DNA of 64,000 nt from Castellaniella defragrans. GTDB lineage: Bacteria; Pseudomonadota; Gammaproteobacteria; Burkholderiales; Burkholderiaceae_B. Each line of letters opens with the position of its first letter. Within the stretch, counting starts at the first letter, position 1. Location of the stretch: positions 45,846 to 109,845 of the forward strand of contig NZ_JACHIB010000019.1 in assembly GCF_014203015.1 (NCBI RefSeq), given 5' to 3'. The notes under the pieces are model-generated. The model searched no databases and was not told the DNA's origin. It worked only from the letters and a program-made list of their open reading frames with translations. Of this stretch, positions 9,517 through 18,535 are shown piece after piece. The translations under genes were made by a program, and so were the position numbers.

Positions 9517-9828
9517 GGGTGCATTCCCGTTGCTTGATGAGCGTTGAGGATACTCTGGACAAGTCCCCGCGCCGCGTGCATCTGCGGACTCGGGCGGTCT
9601 GCGGCGTTGCTCGTCCTTGCCATGGCGCCGGCCATGGCTGCGGTTCGCGCCTTGCATCCCATATCCCGATCCGCGGCGCCCGCTTTCCGCTCGACTTGTT
9701 CAGAATATCCTGGCGAGGCCGGACCCCGCCATGTTGCGGGCCATTGTATTGCAGAACCCGGCCGCGGCCATGGCCAGGATCGGTTCATATCGGGACAGGC
9801 GAAATGCCGCGGCTTGTCCATGTTCTCT
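9517..9828. other. 312-bp gap between etfD and the TetR gene
   Basis: Both neighbours read leftward, so this stretch holds the promoter region of etfD and the 3' end of the TetR transcript. Open frames here have no recognisable product. I see no clear terminator, repeat or RNA gene. Confidence 0.5.
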
Positions 9829-10566
9829 TCACGTTCTTTCCATGTCCGTGCGGCCTTGCCGCCCTTCGCTGCGCGCGGGCGGGTCCTGGCGGCCCGCGCC
9901 GCGCGGGGAGAAGAGGGTGCAGCACCAGATTTCGCTGACGATGCGCGCCGCGTCGTCCACGGGCAGCATCTCCGCCGCGGTGTCGGGGTGGGCGTACCAG
10001 ACGTAGGCCGACTGCTCCGTCATCGAGGCCAGGGCTTCCAGGGAGACCCGCGCCGGCATGCCGTTGATCTCGGTGATGCCGTGGTCGCGCTCCAGCGCCG
10101 TGGCGACCCGCACGATGTGGCGCTCGCGCATGTACCACCACATGTCGTCGTAGCGCTGGTCCACCATGGTCGCCTCGATGAAGGCCCGCATCACCTTGCG
10201 GTGGTTGCGGTAGTGGCCCAGGTAGCCGCGGTTGGATTCGAGGATCGCCTCGTCGGGGCGGTCGCGGAAGCTCTGCCGCTCGCCCGGCCGGCTGGCGGCG
10301 TACAGCTCGTTGTGGATGTCGTGGATGATCGCCAGGAAGACGTCGTCCTTGTTGTCGAAGTAGCGGTACAGGGCGCCCATCGAGAGGTGGGCCCTTTCCG
10401 CCAGATCGCTCATGCGCATCGAGACGTAGCCGGCTTCGCCGAAGATTTCTCTGCCGCTCGCCAGGATGCGGGCCAGGGTCGCCCGCCCCTTCGGGGTGGT
10501 GGGCTGGGGAAGGTTCGGTTCCGGGGCTTTTTTCAGCATTTCCTGTTTTTTTAAAAAAAGCGACAT
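9829..10566 (-). CDS. TetR/AcrR family transcriptional regulator
   Basis: 245-residue repressor-type protein. The helix-turn-helix spans about 30-75 with AREIFGEAGYVSMRMSD-like and HLSMGALYRYFDNKDDV segments, typical of TetR (the YRYF motif in the recognition helix region). The remainder is a helical ligand-binding domain not specific enough to suggest a ligand. The ATG at 10566 is used; a downstream ATG at 10539 is possible. It is divergent from the catabolic operon starting at 10642 with only 75 bp between the two starts, so it most likely represses that operon in the absence of a CoA-ester or substrate effector (inference). Confidence 0.9.
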   Translation of the reverse strand: MSLFLKKQEMLKKAPEPNLPQPTTPKGRATLARILASGREIFGEAGYVSMRMSDLAERAHLSMGALYRYFDNKDDVFLAIIHDIHNELYAASRPGERQSFRDRPDEAILESNRGYLGHYRNHRKVMRAFIEATMVDQRYDDMWWYMRERHIVRVATALERDHGITEINGMPARVSLEALASMTEQSAYVWYAHPDTAAEMLPVDDAARIVSEIWCCTLFSPRGAGRQDPPARSEGRQGRTDMERT

Positions 10567-10571
10567 CACTA

Positions 10572-10600
10572 TTGCTTTTTGGCGCAGCGTCGCTTAGAGT
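10572..10600 (+). promoter_or_regulatory. Candidate promoter of the catabolic operon
   Basis: TTGCTT and TAGAGT are separated by 17 bp and lie about 40 bp before the SDR start codon. Both boxes are imperfect. A TATGGGCATA palindrome-like stretch just downstream could be part of a TetR operator. Confidence 0.35.
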
Positions 10601-10641
10601 ATGGGCATACAAGAAAAAATTCGGTTAGCGAGGATGGAGAC

Positions 10642-11601
10642 ATGGTACATCAATCGAGTGGTTTGCCGGCTGGGGATTTCCGTTACGAGGGCCAGGTCGC
10701 GATCGTGACCGGCGCGGGCAGCGGGCTGGGGCGGGCGTACGCCATGCTGCTGGCCGCCCGCGGCGCCCGCGTGGTGGTCAACGACATCGGCATGCGTCCG
10801 GGGCCCGACGGCGCGCCCGTCAGTTCGGCGGAGCTCACCGTCCGCGAGATCCGCGCGCTGGGCGGCGAGGCCGTGGCGGACACTTCCTCGGTGGCCACCC
10901 GCGAAGGCGGGCAGGCGATCGCCGAGCGGGCGCTGTCGGCCTACGGGCGCATCGACATCCTGGTGAACAACGCCGGCAACATCTCGCTCACTTCGTTCAA
11001 CAAGCTCGACCTCGCCGACGCCGCGCCGATCTTCGACGTGCACGTGTGGGGCGCCTTCAACGTGACGCAGCCGTGCTACCAGCAGATGGTGCGGCAGCAG
11101 TACGGCCGGATCGTCTTCACCACGTCCGGCGTGGCGCTCTTCGGCAACGGCGGCATCGCGCCCTACGCGGCCGCCAAGGGCGGCGTGTTCGGGCTGCTGC
11201 AGGTGCTCAAGCTCGAAGGCGCCCGCCACGGCATCCGGGTGAACGCCGTCGCTCCCATGGCCTCCACGCAGCTCACCGAGGACGTCGAGATGCCCCAGTA
11301 CCACCAGGTCAGCGAGGACATGGTCGTCCCCGAGCTGGTGGCGCCCGTGGTGGGCTATTTCGCGTCGCGCGAATGCCCCTGGACCGGCGAGACCTGGTCC
11401 GCCGGCTCGGGCTCGGTCGCGCGCATCTTCATCGGACGCACGCCGGGCTTCTTCAAGCATCCCATCGACCAGGGCGCCCTGACGGTCGAGGACGTGGCGG
11501 GCCACGTCGATCGCATCCGCAGCGAAGCGGACTACACGACGCCGGAAAGCTGGCCCGCCGAATGGGCGCTTCTGGTCGATCTTCTGACGGACCGCAAGTG
11601 A
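10642..11601 (+). CDS. SDR family oxidoreductase, 3-hydroxyacyl-CoA dehydrogenase-like
   Basis: 319-residue short-chain dehydrogenase/reductase. The cofactor motif TGAGSGLG lies at 23-30, NNAG near 109, and the catalytic YAAAK near 175-179. Conserved VVVNDIG after the second strand, and the overall style, resemble the dehydrogenase domain of multifunctional enzyme type 2 (HSD17B4-like). A role in oxidising a 3-hydroxyacyl-CoA is therefore plausible, together with the MaoC hydratase encoded downstream. ATG 10642 is chosen because of the AGGATGGAGA site before it. It is the first gene of a tightly packed operon; the next gene starts at the base after its stop. Confidence 0.88.
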   Translation: MVHQSSGLPAGDFRYEGQVAIVTGAGSGLGRAYAMLLAARGARVVVNDIGMRPGPDGAPVSSAELTVREIRALGGEAVADTSSVATREGGQAIAERALSAYGRIDILVNNAGNISLTSFNKLDLADAAPIFDVHVWGAFNVTQPCYQQMVRQQYGRIVFTTSGVALFGNGGIAPYAAAKGGVFGLLQVLKLEGARHGIRVNAVAPMASTQLTEDVEMPQYHQVSEDMVVPELVAPVVGYFASRECPWTGETWSAGSGSVARIFIGRTPGFFKHPIDQGALTVEDVAGHVDRIRSEADYTTPESWPAEWALLVDLLTDRK

Positions 11602-13287
11602 GTGCCGGAGCGCATCGTGAACCGTACGGAAATCCATGAATTCCTGAAGACCCTCGATTTCGAGGGGGCGGGCCGGCTGACCCTGCCGGATCTGCTGGAA
11701 AAGCGCGTGCAGGCGACGCCGGAGGCGGTGGCCGTCCGCTCGCCCGCGGGCAGCCTGCGCTTCGACGAATGGCTGGACGGCGCCCGCGCCGTGTCCGCGC
11801 GGCTGCGGTCGTCGGGCGCCTACCGGCCCGGGACCCCGGTCCTGGTCTGGGTCGATACGGCCGACGCGCGCCAGGTGGTGATCGCGCAGCACGGGGTGCT
11901 CGACGGCGGCTGCATCGTCGCCCCGCTGGACGACCGCCTGAGCGTGGCGGAAGTCCGGCGCTTCGCCCAGGACGTCGCGGCGAGCGCCGTGATCGCCAGC
12001 CGGGGGCTGCTGTCCTCGCGCAAGGACGAGGACCTGCTGGAATTCATCCCCGAGGGCCTGCCGCCCGAAGGCGATCCGCTGGACCTGCTGCTCTTCGCCG
12101 CCGTGGACGGGGCCTTCCGGCTCGTGCCGTCTCCCGGAGACGGGGCGGCGCCGGCCGAAGGGGTGCGCGCGCAGGCGGACGATTGCGCGCTGCTCGCCTT
12201 CACCTCGGGCACGACGGGGCGGCCGAAGGCCGCGATGATTACCCACGGCGGCTGCGTGCAGCTGGCCGAAAGAATGGTCAACGGCGTGTTTCCCGCGCCC
12301 CGCGGGGGGCGGCCCGTCGGTCCGGACGACGTGATCCAGTCGCCCGTGCCCGCCTACCTGCCCACCAGCATCGTCAATACGCTGTACGCCGCGGTGCTGG
12401 CCGGATGTCCCCTGAGCTACCGGGGCCGCCGCTTCGACCCCGAGGCCGAGGAAAGGGAAATGGCGCTGGCGGGCACGACCATCTACGCGGGCGCGCCGGC
12501 CCACTACGCCATGATGTGCCAGCGGCCGGCGAGCGACGACTCGCGCGGCGCCCGGGTGCAGATCATGACCGCGAGCGGCGCCCCCATGACCGCGGCGCTC
12601 TACCGCACGATGCGGGAGCGCTGGCCGCGCGCCGCTGTGGCCAACTGGTATGCCCTGAACGAAACGATGGTCGGCCAGACGCTCAATTTCGGTCCGGACA
12701 TGGAGCTCGATCCCACGGCCATCGGCCGGCCGGTCTGGCCGACCGAGCTCGCCGTGGTCGACGAGGCCGGCCGGCGATGCGCGCCCGGGGAATCCGGCGA
12801 GGTGCTCCTGCGGGCGCCGGGGCAGATGGTGGGCTACTACCTGAACGAGGCGGAGACGGCCAAGCGCATCGACGCGGACGGCTGGGTGCACACCGAGGAC
12901 ATCGGCTTCGTGGGCGCGGAAGACGGCCTGCTGCGGCTCACCGGGCGCAAGAGCGACCGCATCAACCGGGGCGGCTTCAAGTTCTATCCCGCCGAGGTCG
13001 AAGAAGTGCTGCTGGGCCACGAAGGCCTGGCCGACGCGGCCATCCTGGCCATCCCCGATCCAATTCTGGGCCAGGACCTGGTGGCGATGGTGGTGGCGGC
13101 CGAGGGCGGGCAGATGCTGGCCGAAGCCGACATCCGGGCGTTCTGCCAGGACCGGCTGTCGCGCAACAAGGCGCCCAGCCGGGTGTATTTCGTCGACCGG
13201 CTGCCGCGGAGCGGATTCGGCAAGGTGGTGAAAAAGGAACTGATCGCGCTCTGGGAAGCCATCGAGTCCCGCGGCGCCGGCCGGTGA
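11602..13287 (+). CDS. AMP-dependent acyl-CoA synthetase/ligase
   Basis: 561-residue ANL-family enzyme expected to adenylate a carboxylic acid and transfer it to CoA. The phosphate-binding loop FTSGTTGRPKAA lies near residue 200, the hinge motif GRKSDRINRGGFKFYPAEVEE near 455, and the C-terminal catalytic lysine is in LPRSGFGKVVKK. The start is GTG 11602, directly after the previous stop. The substrate cannot be read; the closest flavour is medium-chain, cyclic or aromatic acid ligases. In this operon it probably activates the acid released by the amidase or alpha/beta hydrolase (inference). Confidence 0.9.
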   Translation: MPERIVNRTEIHEFLKTLDFEGAGRLTLPDLLEKRVQATPEAVAVRSPAGSLRFDEWLDGARAVSARLRSSGAYRPGTPVLVWVDTADARQVVIAQHGVLDGGCIVAPLDDRLSVAEVRRFAQDVAASAVIASRGLLSSRKDEDLLEFIPEGLPPEGDPLDLLLFAAVDGAFRLVPSPGDGAAPAEGVRAQADDCALLAFTSGTTGRPKAAMITHGGCVQLAERMVNGVFPAPRGGRPVGPDDVIQSPVPAYLPTSIVNTLYAAVLAGCPLSYRGRRFDPEAEEREMALAGTTIYAGAPAHYAMMCQRPASDDSRGARVQIMTASGAPMTAALYRTMRERWPRAAVANWYALNETMVGQTLNFGPDMELDPTAIGRPVWPTELAVVDEAGRRCAPGESGEVLLRAPGQMVGYYLNEAETAKRIDADGWVHTEDIGFVGAEDGLLRLTGRKSDRINRGGFKFYPAEVEEVLLGHEGLADAAILAIPDPILGQDLVAMVVAAEGGQMLAEADIRAFCQDRLSRNKAPSRVYFVDRLPRSGFGKVVKKELIALWEAIESRGAGR

Positions 13288-13345
13288 CCGGGTCTGGTCT
13301 CGGCTTCTTATCTGGATTTCAACCCGAGGAAATAGGGAGACAGCA

Positions 13346-13792
13346 ATGGAACCGTTGTTCTACAGCATGCAGGAAATCGTCATCGCCGTGAAGGACCTGG
13401 ACAAGGCGACCGACCGGCTGAGCGAAATCTTCGCCGCGCCCGCCGACGGCCTGGCCTCCGAGCCCCTGGAAGGCATCGAGCTGATCCAGCGCGGCGTCTG
13501 GATCGGCAAGGAAAGAATCGCCATCGTCGCCGACGCCACCGGCACCGGCCCGCTGGCCCAGGCGATCGAGAAGCGCGGCGAGGGCATCCACGAGATCTGC
13601 GTGAGGACGCGCAACCTGGAGGAAGCGATCGCGCACTTCAAGGCCAAGGGCGTGCGGCTCACGCGCGACGAGCCCTACGTCCTGAAGAACTACGAATACC
13701 GCGGCGAAGTCTTCTCCGAGGTCCGCATCGTGTTCATCCATCCCGCGAGCTGCTATGGCGTGCTCGTCGAGGTCCAGGAATGGGTCAAGTAG
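13346..13792 (+). CDS. VOC (glyoxalase/epimerase) family protein
   Basis: 148 residues with two beta-alpha-beta-beta-beta repeats of the vicinal oxygen chelate fold, most like methylmalonyl-CoA epimerase in length and layout. Possible metal ligands are His82 (GIHEICV) and Glu142 (VLVEVQE). The first ligand position, normally the His of an H-I-x-I-A-V motif, is Glu10 here (QEIVIAV). It may therefore bind a different metal set or epimerise a different acyl-CoA. A GGAAATAGGGAGA site precedes the ATG. It lies between the ligase and the MaoC hydratase, which fits a CoA-ester substrate. Confidence 0.8.
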   Translation: MEPLFYSMQEIVIAVKDLDKATDRLSEIFAAPADGLASEPLEGIELIQRGVWIGKERIAIVADATGTGPLAQAIEKRGEGIHEICVRTRNLEEAIAHFKAKGVRLTRDEPYVLKNYEYRGEVFSEVRIVFIHPASCYGVLVEVQEWVK

Positions 13793-13836
13793 CGTCCGGC
13801 CCCGGACGATCCCGCGCACCGACACCGGAAACAGCC

Positions 13837-14637
13837 ATGTCCAACGATCTTGCTCAACTGGCCGGGAAGGACCTCGGCGCCCATGCGGCCGCATACGACG
13901 CGAACAAGGCGATCCTGTACGCGCTCGCCGTGGGGGCGGCCGCCGCGGAACTCGACCTGGTCTACGAACGCGACCTGCGTGTGCTGCCGACCTTCGGCTG
14001 CGCGCTGGGCCTGTGGGCCGTGGAGGCCGCGGGCCGGCTGGGCGCCTACGATCCCAGGTCGTCCCTGCACGTGGCGCAGAAAATCCGCGTCCACCGGCCG
14101 CTGCCGGCCTCCGGCAGCATCGGGATGCGGGGCCGGGTGGCCCACGTCTACGACAAGGGCAAGGCGGCCCTGCTCGAAATCGAGGTCGAATCGGAATTCT
14201 TCACCGCGGCCTACACCATCTTCCTGCCCGGCATGGGCGGCTGGGGCGGGGACCGCGGGCCGTCGGCCGCGCCCGCGGCGGACCTCGCCTTCACGCAGGC
14301 CACCGAAGTGGCGACCACCCCCGAGCTGGCGGCCCTGTACCGCCTCACGGGCGACCTGCATCCCGTCCACATCGACCCCGAGGTCGCCCGCACCAACGGA
14401 TTTTCCCGCCCGATCCTGCACGGGCTGTGCACCCTCGGGATCTCGGCGCGCGTCGTCGCCCGACAGCACGGCGCCCACCCGGCCGACCTGCGCAGCCTGG
14501 AGGCCCGGCTCACCTCGCCGGTGCTGCCCGGGGAGGCGCTGACGGTGGAATCCGGGCGCGCGGCCGAGGGCATCCATTTCCGCACCCTCTCCAACGGCAT
14601 GGCGGTCCTGAGCGGCGGCAAGGCCGTGTTCGGCTGA
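13837..14637 (+). CDS. MaoC-family (R)-specific enoyl-CoA hydratase
   Basis: 266-residue double hot-dog hydratase resembling the hydratase-2 domain of multifunctional enzyme type 2. The catalytic signature YRLTGDLHPVHIDPEVA sits at about 168-184, with the catalytic Asp and His present; the usual Asn of GDxNP is His here. It is expected to hydrate a 2-enoyl-CoA to a (3R)-hydroxyacyl-CoA, which the first SDR of the operon could oxidise. I chose ATG 13837 because the family N-terminus begins there, although the frame is open 57 bases upstream. Confidence 0.88.
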   Translation: MSNDLAQLAGKDLGAHAAAYDANKAILYALAVGAAAAELDLVYERDLRVLPTFGCALGLWAVEAAGRLGAYDPRSSLHVAQKIRVHRPLPASGSIGMRGRVAHVYDKGKAALLEIEVESEFFTAAYTIFLPGMGGWGGDRGPSAAPAADLAFTQATEVATTPELAALYRLTGDLHPVHIDPEVARTNGFSRPILHGLCTLGISARVVARQHGAHPADLRSLEARLTSPVLPGEALTVESGRAAEGIHFRTLSNGMAVLSGGKAVFG

Positions 14638-14646
14638 AGCGAGGCC

Positions 14647-15441
14647 ATGAAAATGAATCGAGCGACCCTCAACGACATCGACGTCGCCTACACCGTGGAA
14701 GGATCGGGTGACCCGGTCGTGTTCGTCCATGGCCTGGCCGAGGACCGCCACACCTGGAGCGGGCAGCAGCAGGCCCTGGGCGGCCGGTACCGCGGCTACG
14801 CCTGCGACCTGCGCGGGCATGGCCTGACGTCCCTGGGGCAGGCCGACGGCACCCTGGCGCAGCTGGGCCACGACCTGCTGGCCTTCCTGGAGCGGGTCAC
14901 CGGGCCGGCCCGCGTCGTCGGGTTCTCGCTGGGGGGCACCATCGCCCTCTGGGCGGCCGCCGAACGCCCCGACCTGGTGCGCAAGTCGGTGGTGCTGGGG
15001 ACCTCGTCGGTCGTCGGCCGCGCGGCCGTCCAGTTCTACCAGGACCGGATCGCCCAGGCCGCCGACACCGGCTCGGCCGCGTTCCGGGACGCCCTGCGGG
15101 CCGACACCGAGGCCGGACTCCACCGGCAGCACGCGTCCCTCGGGCGGATCGTCGACGCGCGCCTCGCGGCCGTCGGCGACGGCCGGGGCTACGTCAATGC
15201 CGCCCGGGCCATGATGGGCCTGAATGCCGAGCCGCTGACGCCGCGCCTGGCGCGCATCGAGACCCCCGTGGTGGTGATCGGCGCCGAGCACGACCGGTTC
15301 TGCCCCCAGAAGGCGGCGACGATTCTGCTGGACGCCCTGCCGGGCGCCGCCTTCCTGACGATCCCCGAGGCCGGGCACCTGATGAACGTGGACAACCCCG
15401 ATGCGGTGACGCAGGCCCTGCGCCAGGCCCTGGCCGGCTGA
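14647..15441 (+). CDS. Alpha/beta hydrolase
   Basis: 264-residue alpha/beta-hydrolase fold enzyme. The oxyanion strand motif VVFVHGLAEDRHTW comes early, the nucleophile elbow GFSLGG places Ser near 97, the acid Asp is in GAEHDRF near 215, and the catalytic His is in AGHLMN near 244, so the triad is complete. It resembles 3-oxoadipate enol-lactonase or C-C hydrolase-like proteins, but the substrate (ester, lactone or C-C bond) is undetermined. It sits nine bases after the MaoC stop, within the operon. Confidence 0.85.
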   Translation: MKMNRATLNDIDVAYTVEGSGDPVVFVHGLAEDRHTWSGQQQALGGRYRGYACDLRGHGLTSLGQADGTLAQLGHDLLAFLERVTGPARVVGFSLGGTIALWAAAERPDLVRKSVVLGTSSVVGRAAVQFYQDRIAQAADTGSAAFRDALRADTEAGLHRQHASLGRIVDARLAAVGDGRGYVNAARAMMGLNAEPLTPRLARIETPVVVIGAEHDRFCPQKAATILLDALPGAAFLTIPEAGHLMNVDNPDAVTQALRQALAG

Positions 15442-15558
15442 GGCGGCGGCGCCCCCCTTTACCCGCTTTCCCCGCGGGCATGGCGGCCGGGATCCCGGAC
15501 CGCCGCGCGATGCGGGCAGTCCGATCTCGAAGTGGTTCGATCTCAAGGAGATGTTGAA

Positions 15559-16317
15559 ATGGTTGAAGGCAAAGTGGCACTCATTACCGCCGCCTCGGGC
15601 GCGGGCATCGGCAGCGCGATCGCCCGGCAGCTCGCCGAGGACGGCTACGACGTGGTCATCACGGATGCGCACGAACGCCGCTGCCGCGAGTTCGCGCAGC
15701 AGCTGTCCGAACAATACGGGCGTCCGTTCCTGGCCGTCCCCCTCGACGTCAGCGACGCCGCCGGGGTCGAGCGCTGCGCCGCGCAGGTGCTGGACGAGAA
15801 AGGGCGGATCGACGCGCTGGTCAACAACGCCGGCTGGTCCACCATCGCGCCCGTGGCGGAACTGGCGCTGGCGGACTGGCAGCGCTGCCTGGACATCGAC
15901 CTGACGGGGACGTTCCTGACGATGCGCCACATCCTGCCCGCCATGATCGCGCGCGGCAGCGGGGCGATCGTCAACATCAGCTCGATCGCGGCCTACGAGA
16001 CCTCCACCGAGCACGGCGCCGCCTATTCCGCCGCCAAGGCGGGCGTGCTGGCCCTGACGCGCGTCGCCGCGGCCGAGAACGGCCGGCACGGCATCCGCGT
16101 CAACGCCATCACGCCGGGCCTGATCTACAACGATTTCCTGCGCAAGATCTATCCGGCCGAATTCTTCGACGGCTACGCGGAAAACCGCTCCCTGGTGGGC
16201 CGGATCGGACGGCCCGAGGACGTGGCCGCGCTGGTGTCGTTCCTGCTGTCGGACAAGGCCGGCTACATCACGGGCGAGGTCTACGGCATCAGCGGAGGAG
16301 TCCATCCCCATGGCTAA
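15559..16317 (+). CDS. SDR family oxidoreductase (FabG-like)
   Basis: 252-residue short-chain dehydrogenase. The glycine-rich region is TAASGAGIGSAIA, NNAG is followed by SSIA, and the active site YSAAK has Tyr near 156, with VNAITPG after it. The first glycine-rich element is TAASGAGIG rather than TGxxxGIG, a common variation. A strong AAGGAG site lies 9 bases before ATG 15559. It ends 8 bp inside the amidase gene. It is a second dehydrogenase in the operon, so the pathway probably has two alcohol/ketone steps. Confidence 0.9.
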   Translation: MVEGKVALITAASGAGIGSAIARQLAEDGYDVVITDAHERRCREFAQQLSEQYGRPFLAVPLDVSDAAGVERCAAQVLDEKGRIDALVNNAGWSTIAPVAELALADWQRCLDIDLTGTFLTMRHILPAMIARGSGAIVNISSIAAYETSTEHGAAYSAAKAGVLALTRVAAAENGRHGIRVNAITPGLIYNDFLRKIYPAEFFDGYAENRSLVGRIGRPEDVAALVSFLLSDKAGYITGEVYGISGGVHPHG

Positions 16318-17677
16318 GGACGTCAGCCTTCTCTCGATCGCGGAACTGGTGCGTTCGTACCGGGACCGCTCGCTCAGCCCGGTGGACGTGGCCGAAGCGT
16401 TCTTCGCGCGCATCGAACGGTACGACGGCGCATTGCACGCCTACGTCGAGACCACCCGCGACCTGGCGCTGGCGCAGGCGCGCGAGGCCGAGCGCGCCTA
16501 CGCGTCGGGGAAGGCGGACGCCGCGCTGGCCGGCATCCCGGTCGCCATCAAGGACGCCTTCCACGTCGCGGGCGTCCCCACCACCCTGGGCTCGGACGTG
16601 TACCGCGGCCTGGTCTCCAAGGGCGATTCCGGCCTGGTGCGCCGCCTGCGCGCCGCCGGCGCCGTCTTCCTGGGCAAGACCAATACGGCGGAATTCGGCC
16701 AGTCCGCGACGACCGAGAACCTGCTCGGGCCGGACACCGCGACGCCCTGGGATACCGCGCGCACGGCCGGGGGGTCGAGCGGCGGGTCGGCGGCCGCGGT
16801 TGCGGCCCGGCTCGCCACGGTCGCCGTGGGCTCCGACGGCGGCGGCTCGATCCGCATTCCCGCGGCCTTCTCGGGCATCTTCGGCCTCAAGCCGTCGCCC
16901 GGCCTGTGCGGCGACGAAAACGGTTTTCGCGGCATGTCGGAATTCGTCGGCGCCGGGCCGATGGCCCGGTCCGTGGCCGATGCGCGGATCCTGCTGGGCG
17001 TGCTGGCCGGCGCGCGCTTCGAGCGCGGCGCGGACACGCGGCCCCTGCGCGTGTGCTACTGCCCGGCGCCCGAGGGCCGGCCGGTCGATCCGGCCGTGGC
17101 CGATCTGGTGGAACGCGCCGCCAGGGTTTTCGAGGAGATGGGGCATTCCCTTGAGGAAGATCATCCTCCGATCCAGGGCTGGGGTGATATTTTCGGACCC
17201 CTGGTCCTCGAAGAGGAACACCGCGAACGGGGGCACCTCTTGAAGCTCTGTCCGGACAGGCTCACCCGCTACGAGCGATCCACCCTCGAGGCCGCCGTCG
17301 CGCTGGATCCCGACGACGTCCTGCGCGCCCGCGCGCTGCTGCCCGATTTCCGCGGCCGCCTGGACGCCTTCTTCGACCGCTACGACGTCGTGCTGGCGCC
17401 CGCGACGGCCGTGCCGCCCTTTCCCCTGGGGCAGCGGCCCAAGTTCATCCGCGGCGTCGCCGTGGACCGGCTGTGGGGCGCGTTTCCGTTCACCGCGCCG
17501 TTCAACGTGGGCGGCGTCGCCGCGGCGGCGGTGCCCTGCGGCCTGGCCGGCGGCCTGCCGGTGAGCGCGCAGCTCGTGGTCCGGGCGGGAGCGGAGCGGC
17601 TGCTGCTCGATGCCGCGCAGGATTTCGAGGAAGCGGTCGGGTTCGATCGCGGCCCGCTGGATTCGATGTGGACCTGA
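16310..17677 (+). CDS. Amidase (amidase signature family)
   Basis: 455-residue hydrolase of the amidase-signature family, which cleaves carboxamides using a Ser-cisSer-Lys triad. Lys is in VAIKDAF near 80, the signature GGSSGGSAAAVAA near 154 supplies the middle serine, and SDGGGSIRIP near 178 supplies the nucleophile. All three are present. Length fits the family. It overlaps the preceding SDR by 8 bp. Its presence argues that the imported substrate or an intermediate contains an amide bond; the specific amide is not inferable. Confidence 0.92.
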   Translation: MAKDVSLLSIAELVRSYRDRSLSPVDVAEAFFARIERYDGALHAYVETTRDLALAQAREAERAYASGKADAALAGIPVAIKDAFHVAGVPTTLGSDVYRGLVSKGDSGLVRRLRAAGAVFLGKTNTAEFGQSATTENLLGPDTATPWDTARTAGGSSGGSAAAVAARLATVAVGSDGGGSIRIPAAFSGIFGLKPSPGLCGDENGFRGMSEFVGAGPMARSVADARILLGVLAGARFERGADTRPLRVCYCPAPEGRPVDPAVADLVERAARVFEEMGHSLEEDHPPIQGWGDIFGPLVLEEEHRERGHLLKLCPDRLTRYERSTLEAAVALDPDDVLRARALLPDFRGRLDAFFDRYDVVLAPATAVPPFPLGQRPKFIRGVAVDRLWGAFPFTAPFNVGGVAAAAVPCGLAGGLPVSAQLVVRAGAERLLLDAAQDFEEAVGFDRGPLDSMWT

Positions 17678-17715
17678 CCCCGCGGATGCGGCCCTGACAC
17701 CCCCGGAACGAACCC

Positions 17716-18480
17716 ATGCGCGCAGACCTCGTCAAGCAAACCCTCGAAGGCTCCGTCCTGGTGCTGGAGATGCACGATCCCGCCGCCCGCAACGCCCTGT
17801 CCCTGGGCCTGCTGTCGGCCCTGTCCGAGGCTGTCGGGCAGGCCGGCGAGGACGTGCTCGGCATCGTGATCACGGGCGGCGCGGAGTGTTTCAGCGCGGG
17901 GGGGGATTTCCGCGAACTGAAGGGCACGAGCGAGGACCTGGCCTACGACGATGCGGTGTCCGCCGCCGTCGCCACGATCCTGGCATCGGACCGGATCGTC
18001 GCCGCGGCGATCGAAGGACCGTGCATGGGCGCGGCGGCCGACCTCGCCCTGGCCTGCGACTACCGCATCGCGGGCGCCGGCAGCTACGTGCAGATTCCCG
18101 CCGTGCGCCTGGGGATCCTGTACAACCCGGCGGCGCTCGAGCGCATCGGGCGGTCCTATCCGCGCGACACCGTGCGGCGCCTGCTGCTGGCGGGCGAGCG
18201 GTTCGACGATCACGAGGCCCGCCGCGCCGGCCTGTTTTCCCGCGTCGTGCCGCGGGGCGAGGCCCTCGGCGCGGCGCTGCGGGATCTGGCGCGGCTCGAT
18301 GCGCGGCAGGCGGACGCCGTGCGGGCGACCAAGCGGCTGCTGGCCGAGCTGGAGGCGGGCACGGCCGACCGGGCGCAGTGGCAGCGGCGGCGCGCCGAGC
18401 TGCTGGATTCCGAGCAGCGGGGGGCCGCCATCCGGCAGGCGCATGCACGTTTTATCGACAAACCGGAAACGCGCCGGTGA
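17716..18480 (+). CDS. Crotonase-fold (enoyl-CoA hydratase/isomerase family) protein
   Basis: 254-residue crotonase superfamily protein with the oxyanion-hole region SAGGDFREL and EGPCMGAAADLALACDY. The two glutamates of classical hydratases are not kept: the first falls on Asp (AADLALACD, near residue 110) and the second, normally in QPE, is Ala (IPAVRLG, near 129). A standard hydratase mechanism is therefore unlikely; isomerase, thioesterase or lyase activity is possible. It lies 38 bp after the amidase in the same operon and presumably acts on a CoA-ester intermediate. Confidence 0.85.
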   Translation: MRADLVKQTLEGSVLVLEMHDPAARNALSLGLLSALSEAVGQAGEDVLGIVITGGAECFSAGGDFRELKGTSEDLAYDDAVSAAVATILASDRIVAAAIEGPCMGAAADLALACDYRIAGAGSYVQIPAVRLGILYNPAALERIGRSYPRDTVRRLLLAGERFDDHEARRAGLFSRVVPRGEALGAALRDLARLDARQADAVRATKRLLAELEAGTADRAQWQRRRAELLDSEQRGAAIRQAHARFIDKPETRR

Positions 18481-18535
18481 GCCGCCTCGCGGCACGGCAT
18501 CGAGCGGTTCCCCGAACGAGGATGGAGAGAAGCAG

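Noticed and set aside
9513..9821. Possible 102-residue leftward gene between etfD and the TetR gene
   Set aside because: No ribosome-binding site, no family resemblance, overlap with the start of etfD, and composition like non-coding frames nearby.
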